DNA of 64,000 bases from positions 372,001 through 436,000 of the forward strand of contig JAUFSD010000013.1 in the NCBI GenBank assembly GCA_033030425.1, read 5' to 3'. Source of the stretch: Verpa conica. Its lineage: Eukaryota; Ascomycota; Pezizomycetes; Pezizales; Morchellaceae. The notes beneath the pieces were generated by a model. The model searched no databases. It worked only from the letters and a program-made list of their open reading frames with translations, and had not been told where the DNA came from. Position 1 is the stretch's first letter. The number at the start of each line of letters is the position of its first letter. The translations under genes and the position numbers were made by a program. This document shows, in pieces, positions 11,418 through 23,438 of the stretch.

Positions 11418-13406
11418 ATGTCGCTCTTCTCGCGCCTCAACCCCGCCAATATCGTTCCTCGATTCCCTCCTTATCCAGGACCCTATGCCGTGGGCTCATT
11501 CGAAGTTGAGATTCCCGTGGCATCTCTTGCACCACCGGAGTCTATGAACGGTGTTGCAGAGACTGTCCAGTTTCGTGTATTCTATCCAACTGAAAAGTCA
11601 GTTGAGAAGCCAACACCAGCCCAAGCAGCCGGGGGTTGGTGGGGCAGAGGTGATAAGAAGCAGGATCCAACACAGGGGGAAGAACCGTCAGAAGCTCTTA
11701 ATCCGGATCCGAATTCGAAACCAGTGAGGTGGTTACCTGAGCCACATCAGAGAGAGTACCTCAGTGCTTATGCACGCTTCCTAGGTGCCAGCTCTGGGTT
11801 TGCAGAGATTGTATCGTGAGTAATTCTTACCCTTCCTAATTCCTAAACCCAATGGCTAACTTATACTTAACTAAATAGCTATGGGGGTCGACTACTACAC
11901 TATATCTCCCTCCCTGTAATTGCCGATTCCCCACTCCTCCCTAAATCTCCAGACTACCGCTTCCCAACTATGATATTCTCCCACGGCCTCGGCGGCACGC
12001 GTCTAGCCTATTCCCACATCTGTTGCTCAATAGCCTCATACGGTGTTGTTGTCGTAGCCCCGGAACACCGTGATGGTAGCGCCCCCGTCAGTTTCGTCAA
12101 AACCCCTACCTCCCCCGAAACTCAACTCCCTGGCACTAAACCCTCAAGTGGTGAACCGGGAATCAGCGAGACCTCTGCCGCCCCCAAAAAGGACTCCAAT
12201 GGCAGAGTTCAAGTAGATTATATAACCTACCCCCACCACGTCTCTGATGAAACTGCAGATGGTCGCAACCGACAGCTCGAGATTCGTCTCCGTGAGGTTA
12301 GCCTCATCTACACTGCAATGTCAAAGATCGACCATGGAGTCCTCCCGGATCAGACAATTATCTCCAGCGATGAAGTCCCTGGCGACACCGGGAAGAAACT
12401 CCTTGCCACGTTTAAGGATCGACTTGACATCCGTACCCCTGGCCGTGTCATTTGGGCTGGCCATTCATTTGGCGCATCCACAATGTTTCAATTCGTCAAA
12501 AGCATCTACCACACCCCACCGCCAGAATTCGCGTCCGACTCCGGATTCGCACCTCTTTTCACACCAGAATCTACATTGCCTGATTCAGCACTTTCCCTAA
12601 AGAAACAGGTTACTGTAGACTCACCGCTAATGCTGCTAGATTTATGGTGCCTCCCCTTACTTGGGAAAAGGACAAGCTACCTCTTTAAGCAACCCCTTCC
12701 ACAAATAGCGGAAGGCAAAGGGCAGAATATCCTCGTTGTCATGTCGGAGGAATTCTGGAAATGGAAGGAAAATCTTATCGGGGTACGGCGTGTTCTCTCT
12801 CCTGACCCGGGGAGGAAAAGAGGTGGTACGGCACATCAGTGGTTTGAGCAGTGGGACGAGGAGCATGAGCGGATTTTATCACATTCTGCTATGCCAGAGC
12901 ACCAAGAGCCTACATCACCAGCGCCTATGGCGTCATTGGAGTCACCACAGCTAGAGGTAGGTGGGCAGATAGTCCCTCCTGACGGTACCACGCCTGTACC
13001 AACCCGGCCTTCAAGCTCAGCGGGGAAGAGTGATCCGAGGTTCTTCTATGCGACCAAGAGTGCACATTTATCCCAGAGTGACTTTGGAATTTTGTTCCCG
13101 AGGGCGATAAGGAAGGCCGAGGAGCCAGAAAGGATCCTAGAACTGAATGTTAGGGCGGCTGTTCAGTGGCTACGAGAGGCTGGGTTTTCAGATGTTTTGG
13201 GACACTCTAAGAAAGTCATGGAGGGCGAAGGTTTAGAGGAAAAGATGGAGGGTTTGAGTGTGGGTGGAGATGCTAAGAGCACTGAGAAGGGGGATGAACT
13301 GATCTTTGAGGGAAAGGTGGAGGGTTGGGCAAGGATCGGGTTAGAGGAGGTGGAAGAGGTAGAGAAGAAGGTGGTGGATAAAGGGAAAGAAAAGGAGATG
13401 TTGTGA
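11418..13406 (+). CDS. Platelet-activating factor acetylhydrolase-like lipase (2 exons, 641 aa)
   Basis: An alpha/beta hydrolase of the plasma/type II PAF-acetylhydrolase family, which removes short or oxidised sn-2 acyl groups from phospholipids. Exons are 11418-11815 and 11879-13406; the intron begins GTGAGT and ends TAG, and the join restores one frame. An SHGLGG oxyanion-type loop lies near 167-172, followed by an EHRD segment. The nucleophile is Ser329 in GHSFG. Asp387 (LLDLW) and His529 (SAHLSQSDF) are the likely remaining triad members. No signal peptide is seen, so an intracellular enzyme is likely. It is longer than the animal enzymes (about 390-440 aa) because of Pro/Ser-rich inserts around 85-115, 200-235 and 470-520 and a Glu/Lys-rich C-terminus. 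Family assignment is firm; the substrate is not. Confidence 0.88.
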
Positions 13407-16203
13407 GGCTATTAGAAATTACTGTAGAGGTATGTTTATTGAGTCGCAGAAGACTCGCTACCAAGGAGTTTATGATTAGGTATCTTCAATTCTTTTTTTT
13501 TATTTATTATAAAGTTGCGTAGACTAGAAAAGATACTTCAGGTTAAAACTGTATCTATTTTGCTCTTATATATTCAAGCTAATTTACTAAACTTGAGTAA
13601 TTACTTGTTGCGGTTGTGGGGATGACTGCTGCATTTTGCCAAGACATCCAATTTATCATTTCCCATATGCGTCACACACCACCGTCAGGCCTCTCCTTCA
13701 CCGCATCTGACCTACAATAAACAAAAAAATTTACTCAGCCACCGAGGAGTGCACCTAGTAGCCAACTAGGCCTATATTTCTACCCTAGGCTTCTTGAGCA
13801 TCGATTTCTCCATTTTTATACCTTGAGATAATTACCCTGCTCTCCTCCCCGCGGAGTATAAAGGCCTTATCTCTCCCCGGAGTATAGCCCCACCTCTGGT
13901 ATTCCCTACCCCTTGCTCGTTGGCTACATATACCTTTCGTTATTCACCTCCCATTCATTTCCTTATCCACCATCTCTTCAGCCTTTCTTTTCATCCCCCT
14001 CTCCCCCATCTTCATTCTTATTTTCGATGCCTAGTTCCCACCAAACGACACAGTGTTTTATCTGATTCACACACCCTCTTCACGCCTCTTACACATGGTT
14101 CTCACTATACCATAACCCTGATCTGGTAGGGGAAGCCAACGCTAAATATACCAGGAAGAGCCATTAATCCCATCATACCTAAGCCAGTTTATTCTGCCCA
14201 AGTTTCTCATTCACCACCTGAAATTTTGGCTTATGTCATCTATATGGCGTGTTTCGCGGAACTAATCCTACCACTCTCTGAATAGTTGATTACGAAAATG
14301 GCTGATCACACTCAGGAAAACCCTAGCCCGCGCACAGTACTCTTAGACTACTGATACCCTCCTTATTTGAGACTATACCTCCTAAAGAACATAGTCTCCC
14401 TAAAGTGGTAGTTCTTCCGTTTTTAAAAGCGGACACAGGAAACTAACCAAACACAAAATACTATGACTAGAAGTTTACAGTTTTACTTACCTGAAAGACC
14501 ATTAACCCAAACAAACAAGGAAATAACATAAGTAGACAACATTTATATTTGTACAAAGAACTCGTAAATGGCAGCTCTTACAATTGTACTAGGATTATCC
14601 ATCTATAAAGGTCTCTGCAAATACTTGTACGGAGCCTTGAAGAGTATATCTCTCCACGAGAATCGAATTTTCTAAATATACACTGAGACGAAAATTATAG
14701 TGACCTCAGGTATGGATTATTGAGGCTCTTTATATCTAGGTTAAGCTGAAGTCAAGCACGGACGAACCATCTTTTATAAAACCTCCCCTGGGCGGGAAAT
14801 CTCCTACTATCAAGCATAGTAACCCGAGTTTATCAAATATTAGAGCTATAGCATATTTCATTCTCTACTTAAAGATACACTTGGATAGAGATAAAAGCAC
14901 CAGCAATGAACCACACCCAAACTCAAAAACTACACTGGCACCCCAATCCCCACCGAAGCGGGAAAAGACCATAGATACCGATAGACTATCTCCCACCAAA
15001 CCTAGTCAAACACAACTTACTAATCGCCAGCTCCGCCGCCAACTAATAGACTATATTCTCCAAACACAAACACAAACAGGTTCTTGAGATTTACGACGTT
15101 GGTGTGATGAGCTATATGGAGGAACTCTTGCTTCAAGTACAGAGGTTAAATTAGGTTGCCCTGGCCCAAGAATTAGCCTAGCCCGGACCAGACCAGATCC
15201 CAAACCATTACGGTACAGGCCAGCCCGGCCCATCTAAAATAAAGCTGGGCCAGACCAAATTATTAAATGGGCTGGTCTAAGTCGACCTCTGAGAATATAA
15301 GCGCTTAAAAATCATGCTCGCTGAGCTGGTCCAAATAAACCCCCGAAAATACTTGGAAACGCTTGTGTCAGTCCCCCTCCCCTCTCTTAAAAGTGTTATC
15401 GATGTTCTCTTCTAGACTCTATCTCTTGTTTACTGGCTATGAAGGATTACAATACTATTTTATCTTAACAGCTGGCCACGTATCCAAAGATCTACCAGAC
15501 AGATTTATAGTCTGACGGCTTCAGGGCCCACGGCACGGATCTGGTAGCGAAGGCAGAGGGAAAAGAGCTAGAATTGAAGCTATGCTCTATAATGATCTAG
15601 TTACCAAGGCTAAGCATATTGTTCCTGCAAATACCCTGTAAAATAAGAGCTGATCTATACCCTAATTCCATCAAGCCCACCTCGAGAAAATAAACTTGGG
15701 GTGGTCGAGTTGTGAAGGGCCCAAACCAGTTAGTTTTGGAATTCTTACGAGTGACTGTATGTACAGCAGAGCACCCCATGATTCTCACAGTTATTTCCCT
15801 AGAAGTAGCCAAATATCTACCTGGATTCTACTAGGGACTATTTGGATTATTTTGGTACTATACCAGAGTTAACGAGATTACGTTGTAATGCCATGTAAGT
15901 TGTAAACCTTTTGGCGATTACTTATTAACCCGCTACTAGGCCCTTCTCGCTTCCTGGTCAGCTACATCACTTCTATGACATTGCTCGTCACATACGTATT
16001 TAGACTATACTCGGATATTACAATGACAAGATACATCTTAGGGTCTTGAACGGTCCTAATACCTGAGAATCGGGCACACTGTGATATCTAGGGCAAGTAA
16101 ATTAACCAGGTAAGTGCAGTAGAATTACTTTATCTCTAAATCTATATCAAGAAAGGCAAAATAGATATTGCTAGTAGTCGCATGGGCTGAGGGGGATTCA
16201 TTC
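13407..16203. other. Gene-poor region, nothing supported
   Basis: This is AT-rich, TA- and CTAG-rich DNA with short frames only. A short frame at 14881-15087 is Gln/Thr/Pro-rich and has no recognisable relative. Around 15.1-15.3 kb there are several short related CAGCCCGG/GGCCAGACC-like words, but no clear repeat unit. Confidence 0.55.
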
Positions 16204-17136
16204 CTAGTCTTTTTGAGGAACAGTGAATCGAATCTTCCTTCTTTTCTCAATCCACTGCCCCCTAATCTCCTCCGTCCAGTCTTCTAGTCTTCCAGGAAAT
16301 CCTTCCTCATCTTTCTCGTCACTCCCAAGCCATTTAGCAAAGTTCTGGTCCATGCCATGCCAAATATCCTCCAAACCACTCTCCGGATTGAGAGCACCCT
16401 TAAAGGTTACATGATGGACCAGTTGGACTTTTTCTGCACCTTCGGGAGTTGGGAAATAATACCGAAGGAGTGAAGGAAGCCATTGACAAGTCTCCTCCCA
16501 CATAGTCTGGAACGGAATTGGTGGATCAGATGAGTCATGGGTACTTGAAGGTGGTGCAAACCACTCTGGACGCATTTCCTCCGTTCTGCATTGTTTTTGT
16601 CAGATATCAGATTTCTGGTTCGTGGATAGAGATGCAGGTACTTACTCTATTGGCTCGCCGGTCCAATCCGTAGCAGTAAAAACATGTATCTCCAGTATCG
16701 GAGCTGTAGGGTCTGCAGTTGTCTCCAGGAACAAAATTCCATGATAGGGCAGATTTGTGGCCTTGATACCTGCCTCTTCCTAGTTCCCAGCAATTCAGTC
16801 AAATGCACCCAATCGCCCTCAAATACATATTTCATACCTCGAGCTCACGGATTGCCCCTTCGGCGATAGTTTCACCAGGTTCTACTTTGCCGCCAAAACC
16901 ATTATCTGGAGATCTTGTTAGCAGATGCAAGAGAGATAGAAACTTGTCGAATTACAATGCCACGGTTAAAAAGTAGTGTAATTGGGGACACTGATGGATC
17001 GAAAAAGGGGCTGGCATCGAAACTCACATTTCCCTTGTCCAAACCCACGCTTCTTGTATCCCAACAAGACCCTGTCACTACCCAGTGGAACAATGAGAGT
17101 GTAGAGCTTCCTGGTGCCGGGAGTGTAGGATGCCAT
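16204..17136 (-). CDS. MTH1-like Nudix hydrolase, probable 8-oxo-dGTP diphosphatase (4 exons, 230 aa)
   Basis: A Nudix enzyme that by family would hydrolyse oxidised purine nucleoside triphosphates and so protect DNA from mutation. Minus-strand exons in coding order are 17136-17028, 16905-16838, 16779-16646 and 16585-16204. The Nudix box spans residues 42-64 with the full pattern: Gly42, Glu48, Arg56-Glu57-Leu58, Glu60-Glu61, Gly63-Ile64, preceded by NGFGGK as in MTH1. After the box, EMRPEWF and the WLPSLL segment (about 139-144) match the MTH1 C-terminal half. Human MTH1 is about 156 aa; here about 70 residues extend the C-terminus (Glu/Asp/Trp-rich, ending in a basic stretch). The start is the ATG directly before ASYTPGTRKLYTLIV. 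There is no targeting peptide. Substrate is inferred from family only. Confidence 0.88.
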
Positions 17137-20100
17137 ATCACAGTTGAGCCTGAATAGTGTTACGGTGGACAGCAGGGCGTTGTTGTATACCAAAGCGGAA
17201 TAAGGTTTATCCTCTTTGCCCTAACCCTCGAGAAATGCCAAAGCCACATGCCCAACTTCGCTGGCCTCAGGCACAGGGCCCTTTACTCGTACCGTATACG
17301 CGGGAACGGGAATTCTGTGGAGATACAAGATACCGGCAGCCTGCACACCCGTCACGTAGCGGACAGTTCGCAGCTTGTGCCCTCCCGCAGGAACCAGCTC
17401 TACGCGGACCGAGCACGCGGGGAATTCACGGTGACACCTGTTGTCAGGTTCATAGATCGCTCCAACGGCACGCAGCAGCATTTAGCCCTTTCCACTTCCA
17501 GGCTGGCCTCACCAGCGATTTCCCTATCTTCTTTCCCAAATAGATAAATCATGGCGGGTAGCTACTCGATGTCTTGCTGGCGGCGAGGTGAAAGGGCTAT
17601 CTATGATCAGACCGCTTTTGCGGAAAGACCCCCCCAAACGCCATTAAGTTGCTTTTCTATAACCCCCTATTTGCACATCATTCCAACAAAAATTTCCCTT
17701 GGTATCTCTTTCCCTCGGCATCAGCAGATACATGTAGGCCCAGAGCTCCTAGGGATTATCCAACTCCCGCCAGTGACGGCGATGGCGGTGCGGCAGTTAC
17801 AAAGCAGAAGAGGGCAAAAAAGAAAGGAAAAAGGCATATCATATCGTAATATGGAGGCTCAATTACCACAATGAGTCGGCTGCATTATTACTACATCCGT
17901 TAAAGATTGCTACTTTTCTCTTATGATCTTCCCATATAATGATTTCTGGAGCCGCTGGGGATCATGTGCCCCCCTCCGTTCCGCAACATTCTGCTAGCTG
18001 ACCCTTATTTCCTATCAACCAAATCACAAGCCAACACACAATCAAAAAAGTGACCCCGAGGTGTACTCCGTACTTCTAAATTGAAGATATGAAGAAATCA
18101 AGGAATCAAGGAAATTTTCTGTTTCAGAACGTGTATAGGTGTCCATGGACCATAACCATCCATTATGCTGGGGTGGCTCAGATCATGAGGTCTGTTTCAG
18201 AAACAGATCACGATCTGACAAAAAAATGTACAACTTCTACAGAAATAAAAGTCCTCGGAGAAAAAAAAAGTACTACGACTAAAAGGAGAAGTTGGTCATA
18301 GTGATTTTGTGAGTTATTGACACGTACACGGATTGGAGGCCTACGATAGATCGACACATGGGAGATGAGAATCCTACTTCTGAGCCATTTATCAGCAAAA
18401 GGCAGGGCGAACCTTTCGTTTCCCGGGTCCAGGCCGGCCTCGTCACTACTTAGATCGCGTATATCGGTGACAAGCTAATACTCTCCTTTGAAAGGCCCTC
18501 TCCTTGATTCACAATTTTTTTCGGTTTCAAATTTAGACCCCTTCGCTGATCACTTGATATATATATGTCGCCAATCCATCTGGGAGGGTGGGATAATCCC
18601 AGGGTATAGCAAGCGGGGGAAGCTGGGGGCATCACTTTACCAGCCCTAGTCCAATCATGGGCGTTTTCCCACCGTAGATCATATAAATCGACGCTCGGTT
18701 CCAACGGACAAAGCGTCGGGCTGTGCGAGTGAAGTTGAAAAGTAGTTCTGACGGCGCGCAAATCGGTGATTGGGTGCGACTGTTTCAGCATTGCTCGAAG
18801 CAATGACCTTGAGATGATCCGTGCGCACAGGAGATTAATGGAGAGAGCGAGAGGCGACATATCGCTTGAGGATAACGTATCGATTACAGTCTGAATCGGC
18901 ATCTTGGATTCACTCCCGCACGAGACCAATTTCAACCCGCGTTGAGCTCGATTCTGAAAGGGGAAGAAAAGTCGAATGCGGAAATTGCCGGTTCCCAGAG
19001 ACTGGAACAGCGTATGTACCCTACCATATCAAGCGGGTAAAGATCCTACCACTTTGGCAAGCATCTCATATACCAATTCCAACCAGCTGAGAGGCTATAC
19101 TTTCCATGTTCCGCCGCTCGGGATCGTGGTTTTATGAGACCGAGTTGGCAACGTAATGATAAGGTGCTCTGAAGCTTCGGCAAACTGGATAAATGAAAAA
19201 AAAAAAAACTAACAGAAGGGCAAAGTGTTGAAGGCTTCCGGAAAGGATAGCCTTGAATCCCAAAGCCCACTGTTGATCATCACCCTTTATGGGCGACAAC
19301 TGTCAACAATTCGGTGTTACTGTCACGGCCTTACTCGTGTTGATACCCACAAACCCCCCCCCCCCAGAGGTGACGAAAGCAAGCGCGGGGACCTTCCGGT
19401 AAAAAAAAAAAGTTTAACTGAGCACCCAGGTTCGCGGGGACTCCGGACAAGAGGAGATATTGAGTCATGAGAAACCCCAAACTCAACTTGAAAAGAGGAT
19501 TTGATCGACACGGCGGTGTCAACAGGGCTGTAAGTAAAGATACCGGGCAGAGGTAAGAGGTGAGAAAATTTTCAAGCTTGGAAAATTCCTGTTTTGGACA
19601 AGACACAAAGACGATACAACGTTTTAGAGGTTTTCACAACTCGATGAGTGAACCAGGTGGGCTGATTTTCGCGGCTCTAAAAGTATTTAATATCACTTGC
19701 TCGCGTATGCGGTGATCGACAACCGTCGGTAACAACCCCTCATCACTCATGTATCTGGCTGTGGAGAGCTGAGTTTCGAGCCACCCCCCCTCCCTCTGCA
19801 TGCCCCCGAAACGAGAGCGGCACGCAGCTGAATATCCGGGGACGAGACCATCAATTGGCTGCAAGGAAGTGGGCTGAATCGCTTAAGAGGCTCAGCAAGT
19901 CGACCCCAGGGATAGATCCACCTATGCTTCATGTTTCTACCCCAACGCAAGTCACACGTCGTCATCGTAGAGACATAAAAAACGATGTTATATTCATTAT
20001 TGCCGGCCGATGGACAGAAAACGTCCCGTTTCTCAGACGCCCCCACATGTACTCTAGGGGGAGGGTTATGTTCACCCGCTTTCTCCCGGGTCTGGTTTTT

Positions 20101-20689
20101 TGTCTTAGGAGAGACAAAAAAAAGTGTAAAAAACCCATTCTTGTCCCTTCGTTAAATTTTTTGTCTAAACCAGTCAGTGCCCCAGGCAAGCTGAAACCCG
20201 AGGTCAGGTCTACCCTGGCCGATCTGAAGATTTCACCCCCATATCTGTCCCCCCTTCTTTGTCCACTCTCCTAACAGTGACAATTGTCACTCTGACGATC
20301 GCTTCCCCTTTCAGAATCGGGGGTAAAAAAGCTATTTACAAATCAACCTTCCGACTATTTCTGAAAACGCCTACCAGAACTGGTATAAGCCTCACTTGAG
20401 CATTGCGCACAATTTCCTTGGAGTCCAAGTGATTAAACAAGCGGTTCCTCGGGGAAACCTACCCGAGCAGCCTTAAAAGTGGATCACTATCTGGGGGTAA
20501 TTTAAGTGGATCACAGATATTGCATGCGCTGGTCCAAGCGTTGACTAACAGTCTACTCTCACGATATAAGACAATAATCGTTTCCTCTTGCTCTTCATTA
20601 CTTACCCCCAAAAATATCAGTTCCTCGCTACTACAAAGCAACATACAGAAAGGAAGAAAATCTCATATCTTCATTCCCATACATTCAAC
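17137..20689. other. Gene-poor region with one decayed coding fragment
   Basis: Minus-strand frames at about 17221-17550 look protein-like and are described as a finding. From about 18.0 to 20.3 kb the DNA has balanced base composition with many overlapping short frames on both strands (for example 18450-18935 minus and 19855-20274 plus), none with a recognisable domain. Long C and A homopolymers occur near 19358 and 19401. I support no intact gene. Confidence 0.5.
17221..17550 (-). pseudogene. Possible decayed gene fragment with an AIG1-type GTPase-like motif
   Basis: A minus-strand frame starting with ATG at 17550 stays open for about 50 codons. A second frame, shifted relative to it, continues as a protein-like sequence to the stop at 17221. 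The second part contains GHKLR and, eleven residues later, GILYLHRI, which resembles the segment KLxGIIYLHRIS found in fungal AIG1-type P-loop GTPases. No P-loop is visible. The two frames would need an unusually short intron (about 40 bases) or a frameshift. A relic is the simplest reading, and chance is not excluded. Confidence 0.25.
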
Positions 20690-21541
20690 ATGGCTCCTGT
20701 AGCTTCCGGTTCACAATTACCTCGCCGTTCCTCTCGTTCCTCGTGCACTCGTCAGGCATCTGCTCGTCCTAAAGCCCGCCCAACACCATCCACAAAATCT
20801 TCTTCCTCCTCTTCAGGAGGCTCTTCATATGCTTTCGCCTCTATAACCCCATTACACATCAAAAGAACTATAAATATAACCGTTGAGATATCATCTGGCA
20901 CCGCAACAGCAAGCCACATGGATGTGTCACAATACCACATGCCGGTTACTACATCCTGCTATTCACCAATATCCAGCTGTTCGTACGAATACCAGACTGC
21001 AACTTCAGAGTACGAGACTGCGACAACATACTCTTCATCAAAAGAGGCGTACCCATTTACACCTTCTTCATCGACGGCTTTATCAAGTTACTACGAGCAA
21101 TCATCGGCATATTGTTCTCAGGGGAACACTAGTGAATCCGAATATATGTATGAGCCATCGGAGGATTACCCCCCGGACTCAAAATATCAACACGGTCAGT
21201 GCCAACTACATAACCCTCAACTCAAACTCCATTTACTACTTCCACCCCCTCTTGCTCTCTTGGTCAAAAAGCGCAAGCCATTTGACTCTTTTCTCACCTA
21301 CAGATATGCTGATGCAAACTCCTACCCCCTTAAAAGAAAGCCAGACACCAGCTCCCCAAAAATGTTCTCAAACATTCACTCGACAAAAATAAGTATGCTT
21401 GATCGCTTTCTAGCCGTTGATTCGCGGGAAGATGCGCTGGTCGTTGAAGCAAGGGCTGCGATTGCGGAGGGAAGAGTCGATGATGAGAGTACCTCGCGGG
21501 GGCTATATGGGTGGGAGTCTATAATCGATGGTTTATTATAA
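20690..21541 (+). CDS. Ser/Tyr-rich orphan protein with conserved C-terminal motif (283 aa)
   Basis: The family is not recognised. The start is the first ATG in the frame, in good context (AACATGG). The N-terminal 60 residues are Ser/Arg/Thr-rich and basic; residues about 80-165 are rich in Ser, Tyr, Thr and Glu and look disordered. The C-terminus (236-283) is different, a compact charged segment beginning ML-x-RFL-x-V and continuing with E-x-R-x-A-I-x-E-G-x-V. The same pattern occurs near the C-terminus of the orphan at 49218-49895, which supports the reading frame. A tempting intron (GTCAGT at 21195 to CAG at 21303) is 109 bases; removing it would throw the conserved end out of frame, so I keep a single exon. 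No signal peptide or membrane segment. Confidence 0.65.
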   Translation: MAPVASGSQLPRRSSRSSCTRQASARPKARPTPSTKSSSSSSGGSSYAFASITPLHIKRTINITVEISSGTATASHMDVSQYHMPVTTSCYSPISSCSYEYQTATSEYETATTYSSSKEAYPFTPSSSTALSSYYEQSSAYCSQGNTSESEYMYEPSEDYPPDSKYQHGQCQLHNPQLKLHLLLPPPLALLVKKRKPFDSFLTYRYADANSYPLKRKPDTSSPKMFSNIHSTKISMLDRFLAVDSREDALVVEARAAIAEGRVDDESTSRGLYGWESIIDGLL

Positions 21542-23231
21542 ATTTAGTACTAGCAGATAAACTGGCGAACGATATTTTTGTTTTGGCTCATATTTCTTTG
21601 GTTTGGGTTTTAGGGATTCGTTTAATGATGGATATCTCATTTTTCACTTTTTTGTAAATCCTAGGGCGGGACAGGCGTAGTGTTTTTCTCTTTTTTTCTA
21701 GGTAATTAATTCTTTTGGGAAATATTGTAAGGCTAAAACCTTTTTTTCTGGTGGCTTTGCTACTAATCAATCTATGACTCTTCCATTCAATAATGCTTCC
21801 TTCATCACAACTAATCACTCGGGGTATAATAGAAAACCCCTTCTATAAGCCAGGTACTTGCCGACTCGGGCGAGAAGCGACCTGTCATATGATCCCTGAA
21901 TACGTAGCCCGTCGGTATTTTTGTATTAAAAAATCAACCTTGATGAAAAAATTTTCTACTCAAGCCCCAGTGTCGATCTACAAACCCCCAGGCTCCTCCT
22001 CCCGCCTCCCCCCACACAAGAATTTCAGCTTTACAAGGTTCTCATATTTTGCACAAAAAAAAGATCGTTATCCTTGGTTTTATTCGCTTTAGGGTCTTTT
22101 ATAATATGTGGTTGATTAGTATTCGTTGACCGGCATATAAGCTAGGGGGGTAATTTACCGAGGTCAGAGGGGGGTAAGGCTTCTTTTGTGACTTCGGGTA
22201 AGGAAAAAAAAAAAAAAAGCCATCAGAAAGCAAACCTAATATAAGCAATATATACCACAAGCCCAATATCTACATAGCTGGTAGTGTAATAAGTTTTATT
22301 GGTCTGTATCAAGAAACACTACGGGAGCTAGCTGTGGTGGAGGGGGACGGAATTTATTTCCCCCCTGGGATGAGGTTCGCCTATTTTCAGAATACGCCTT
22401 GTGTTATATTTTTCCTATGTATATAGCTAGAGCTATGTAGTAACATTCCTCCCAGGCATTATGCTACAACGTTTTTAATTCGCTTTGTAGACTAGTTTCT
22501 AAACAAAAAAAACCTTGGATATGTTCTGTAGGGTAATAGGCTATAGCTTGGGTGCGAGATTCCTCCTTATTCTGAACTCTGTATTGAAAGGAATGTAGTC
22601 ATTTGTTTCTAATGTACATCGTTTTCCTACACTTTCTACAAGAGGCCACTCAAACCATTCTTTAACCGACAGAATATGTAATTTCCAGTCGAGGGAGAGT
22701 TGGCTCTACGTGTTATGCCATTCACCAACGGTTGGCCATCATAGGGACTCAAACAATTAACTGGAATGTGGTTTGCCTCTATCGCGCCTTGTCAGAGTCA
22801 CATAAGGCTGTGATTAGTAAGCAAGCTCCATATCCACACCAATGGCTTTTGTACTACCCCCGCGCAGCCACAACCACTATTGCGGGATTCATACAAGTTG
22901 CTTGTCCGCACTTTTCTTTTCTTTTTTTTTTGTTGTAAACTCTTCCACCGACCCCCCCTTTATTACTGTTCATCTCATTAACCTCCACTCATCCGTAGGA
23001 CTCAAGCCTTTACTGATCCGCATGTCCACAGCCTGGAGGCAGCTGTCTCCTTTCCTTCTACGGCCAAGCCGCCGACCCTCCCTCCGATCCCTACAGCTGC
23101 AGTCGCACCTCACCATGTTGCATGCCGTACGTGATAGCAAGAGATAGCGAGAGATCCGGAACAAGTGAAGCGAGGACAACGACGACCCAATAGGGAACCC
23201 CCCGTATGAGATAGCAAGCGACCCGACATAG

Positions 23232-23438
23232 CGAGGTGCAACTGTATACCAGTTTGCATCGGTCCAAGAGTTTCCCGAGATATCACGGGCTATTAATCAG
23301 GGTATCACTGTTGGTCCGGAGCAGCGTGATCTACAGCAATATCTCGATCAACAATATCATGATCGCCCTCCCGCAGAGACAGACCCCCTGTGTATTTTTT
23401 TTGACCGGCATGCACCCCCTCTCCCCCCAACACCTTGA
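23232..23438 (+). pseudogene. Possible coding remnant, unknown family
   Basis: The frame is open for 68 codons between TAG and TGA without a start codon. Its middle is Glu/Gln/Asp-rich and looks like real protein (for example PEISRAINQG and RDLQQYLDQQ), and its end is Pro-rich. It is flanked by short AGATAGCRAG-like repeats upstream. It could be a broken gene or a transposon relic. I cannot name a family. Confidence 0.25.

Noticed and set aside
21195..21303. Possible 109-base intron in the Ser/Tyr-rich orphan
   Set aside because: Removing it shifts the frame and destroys the C-terminal motif shared with the orphan at 49218.
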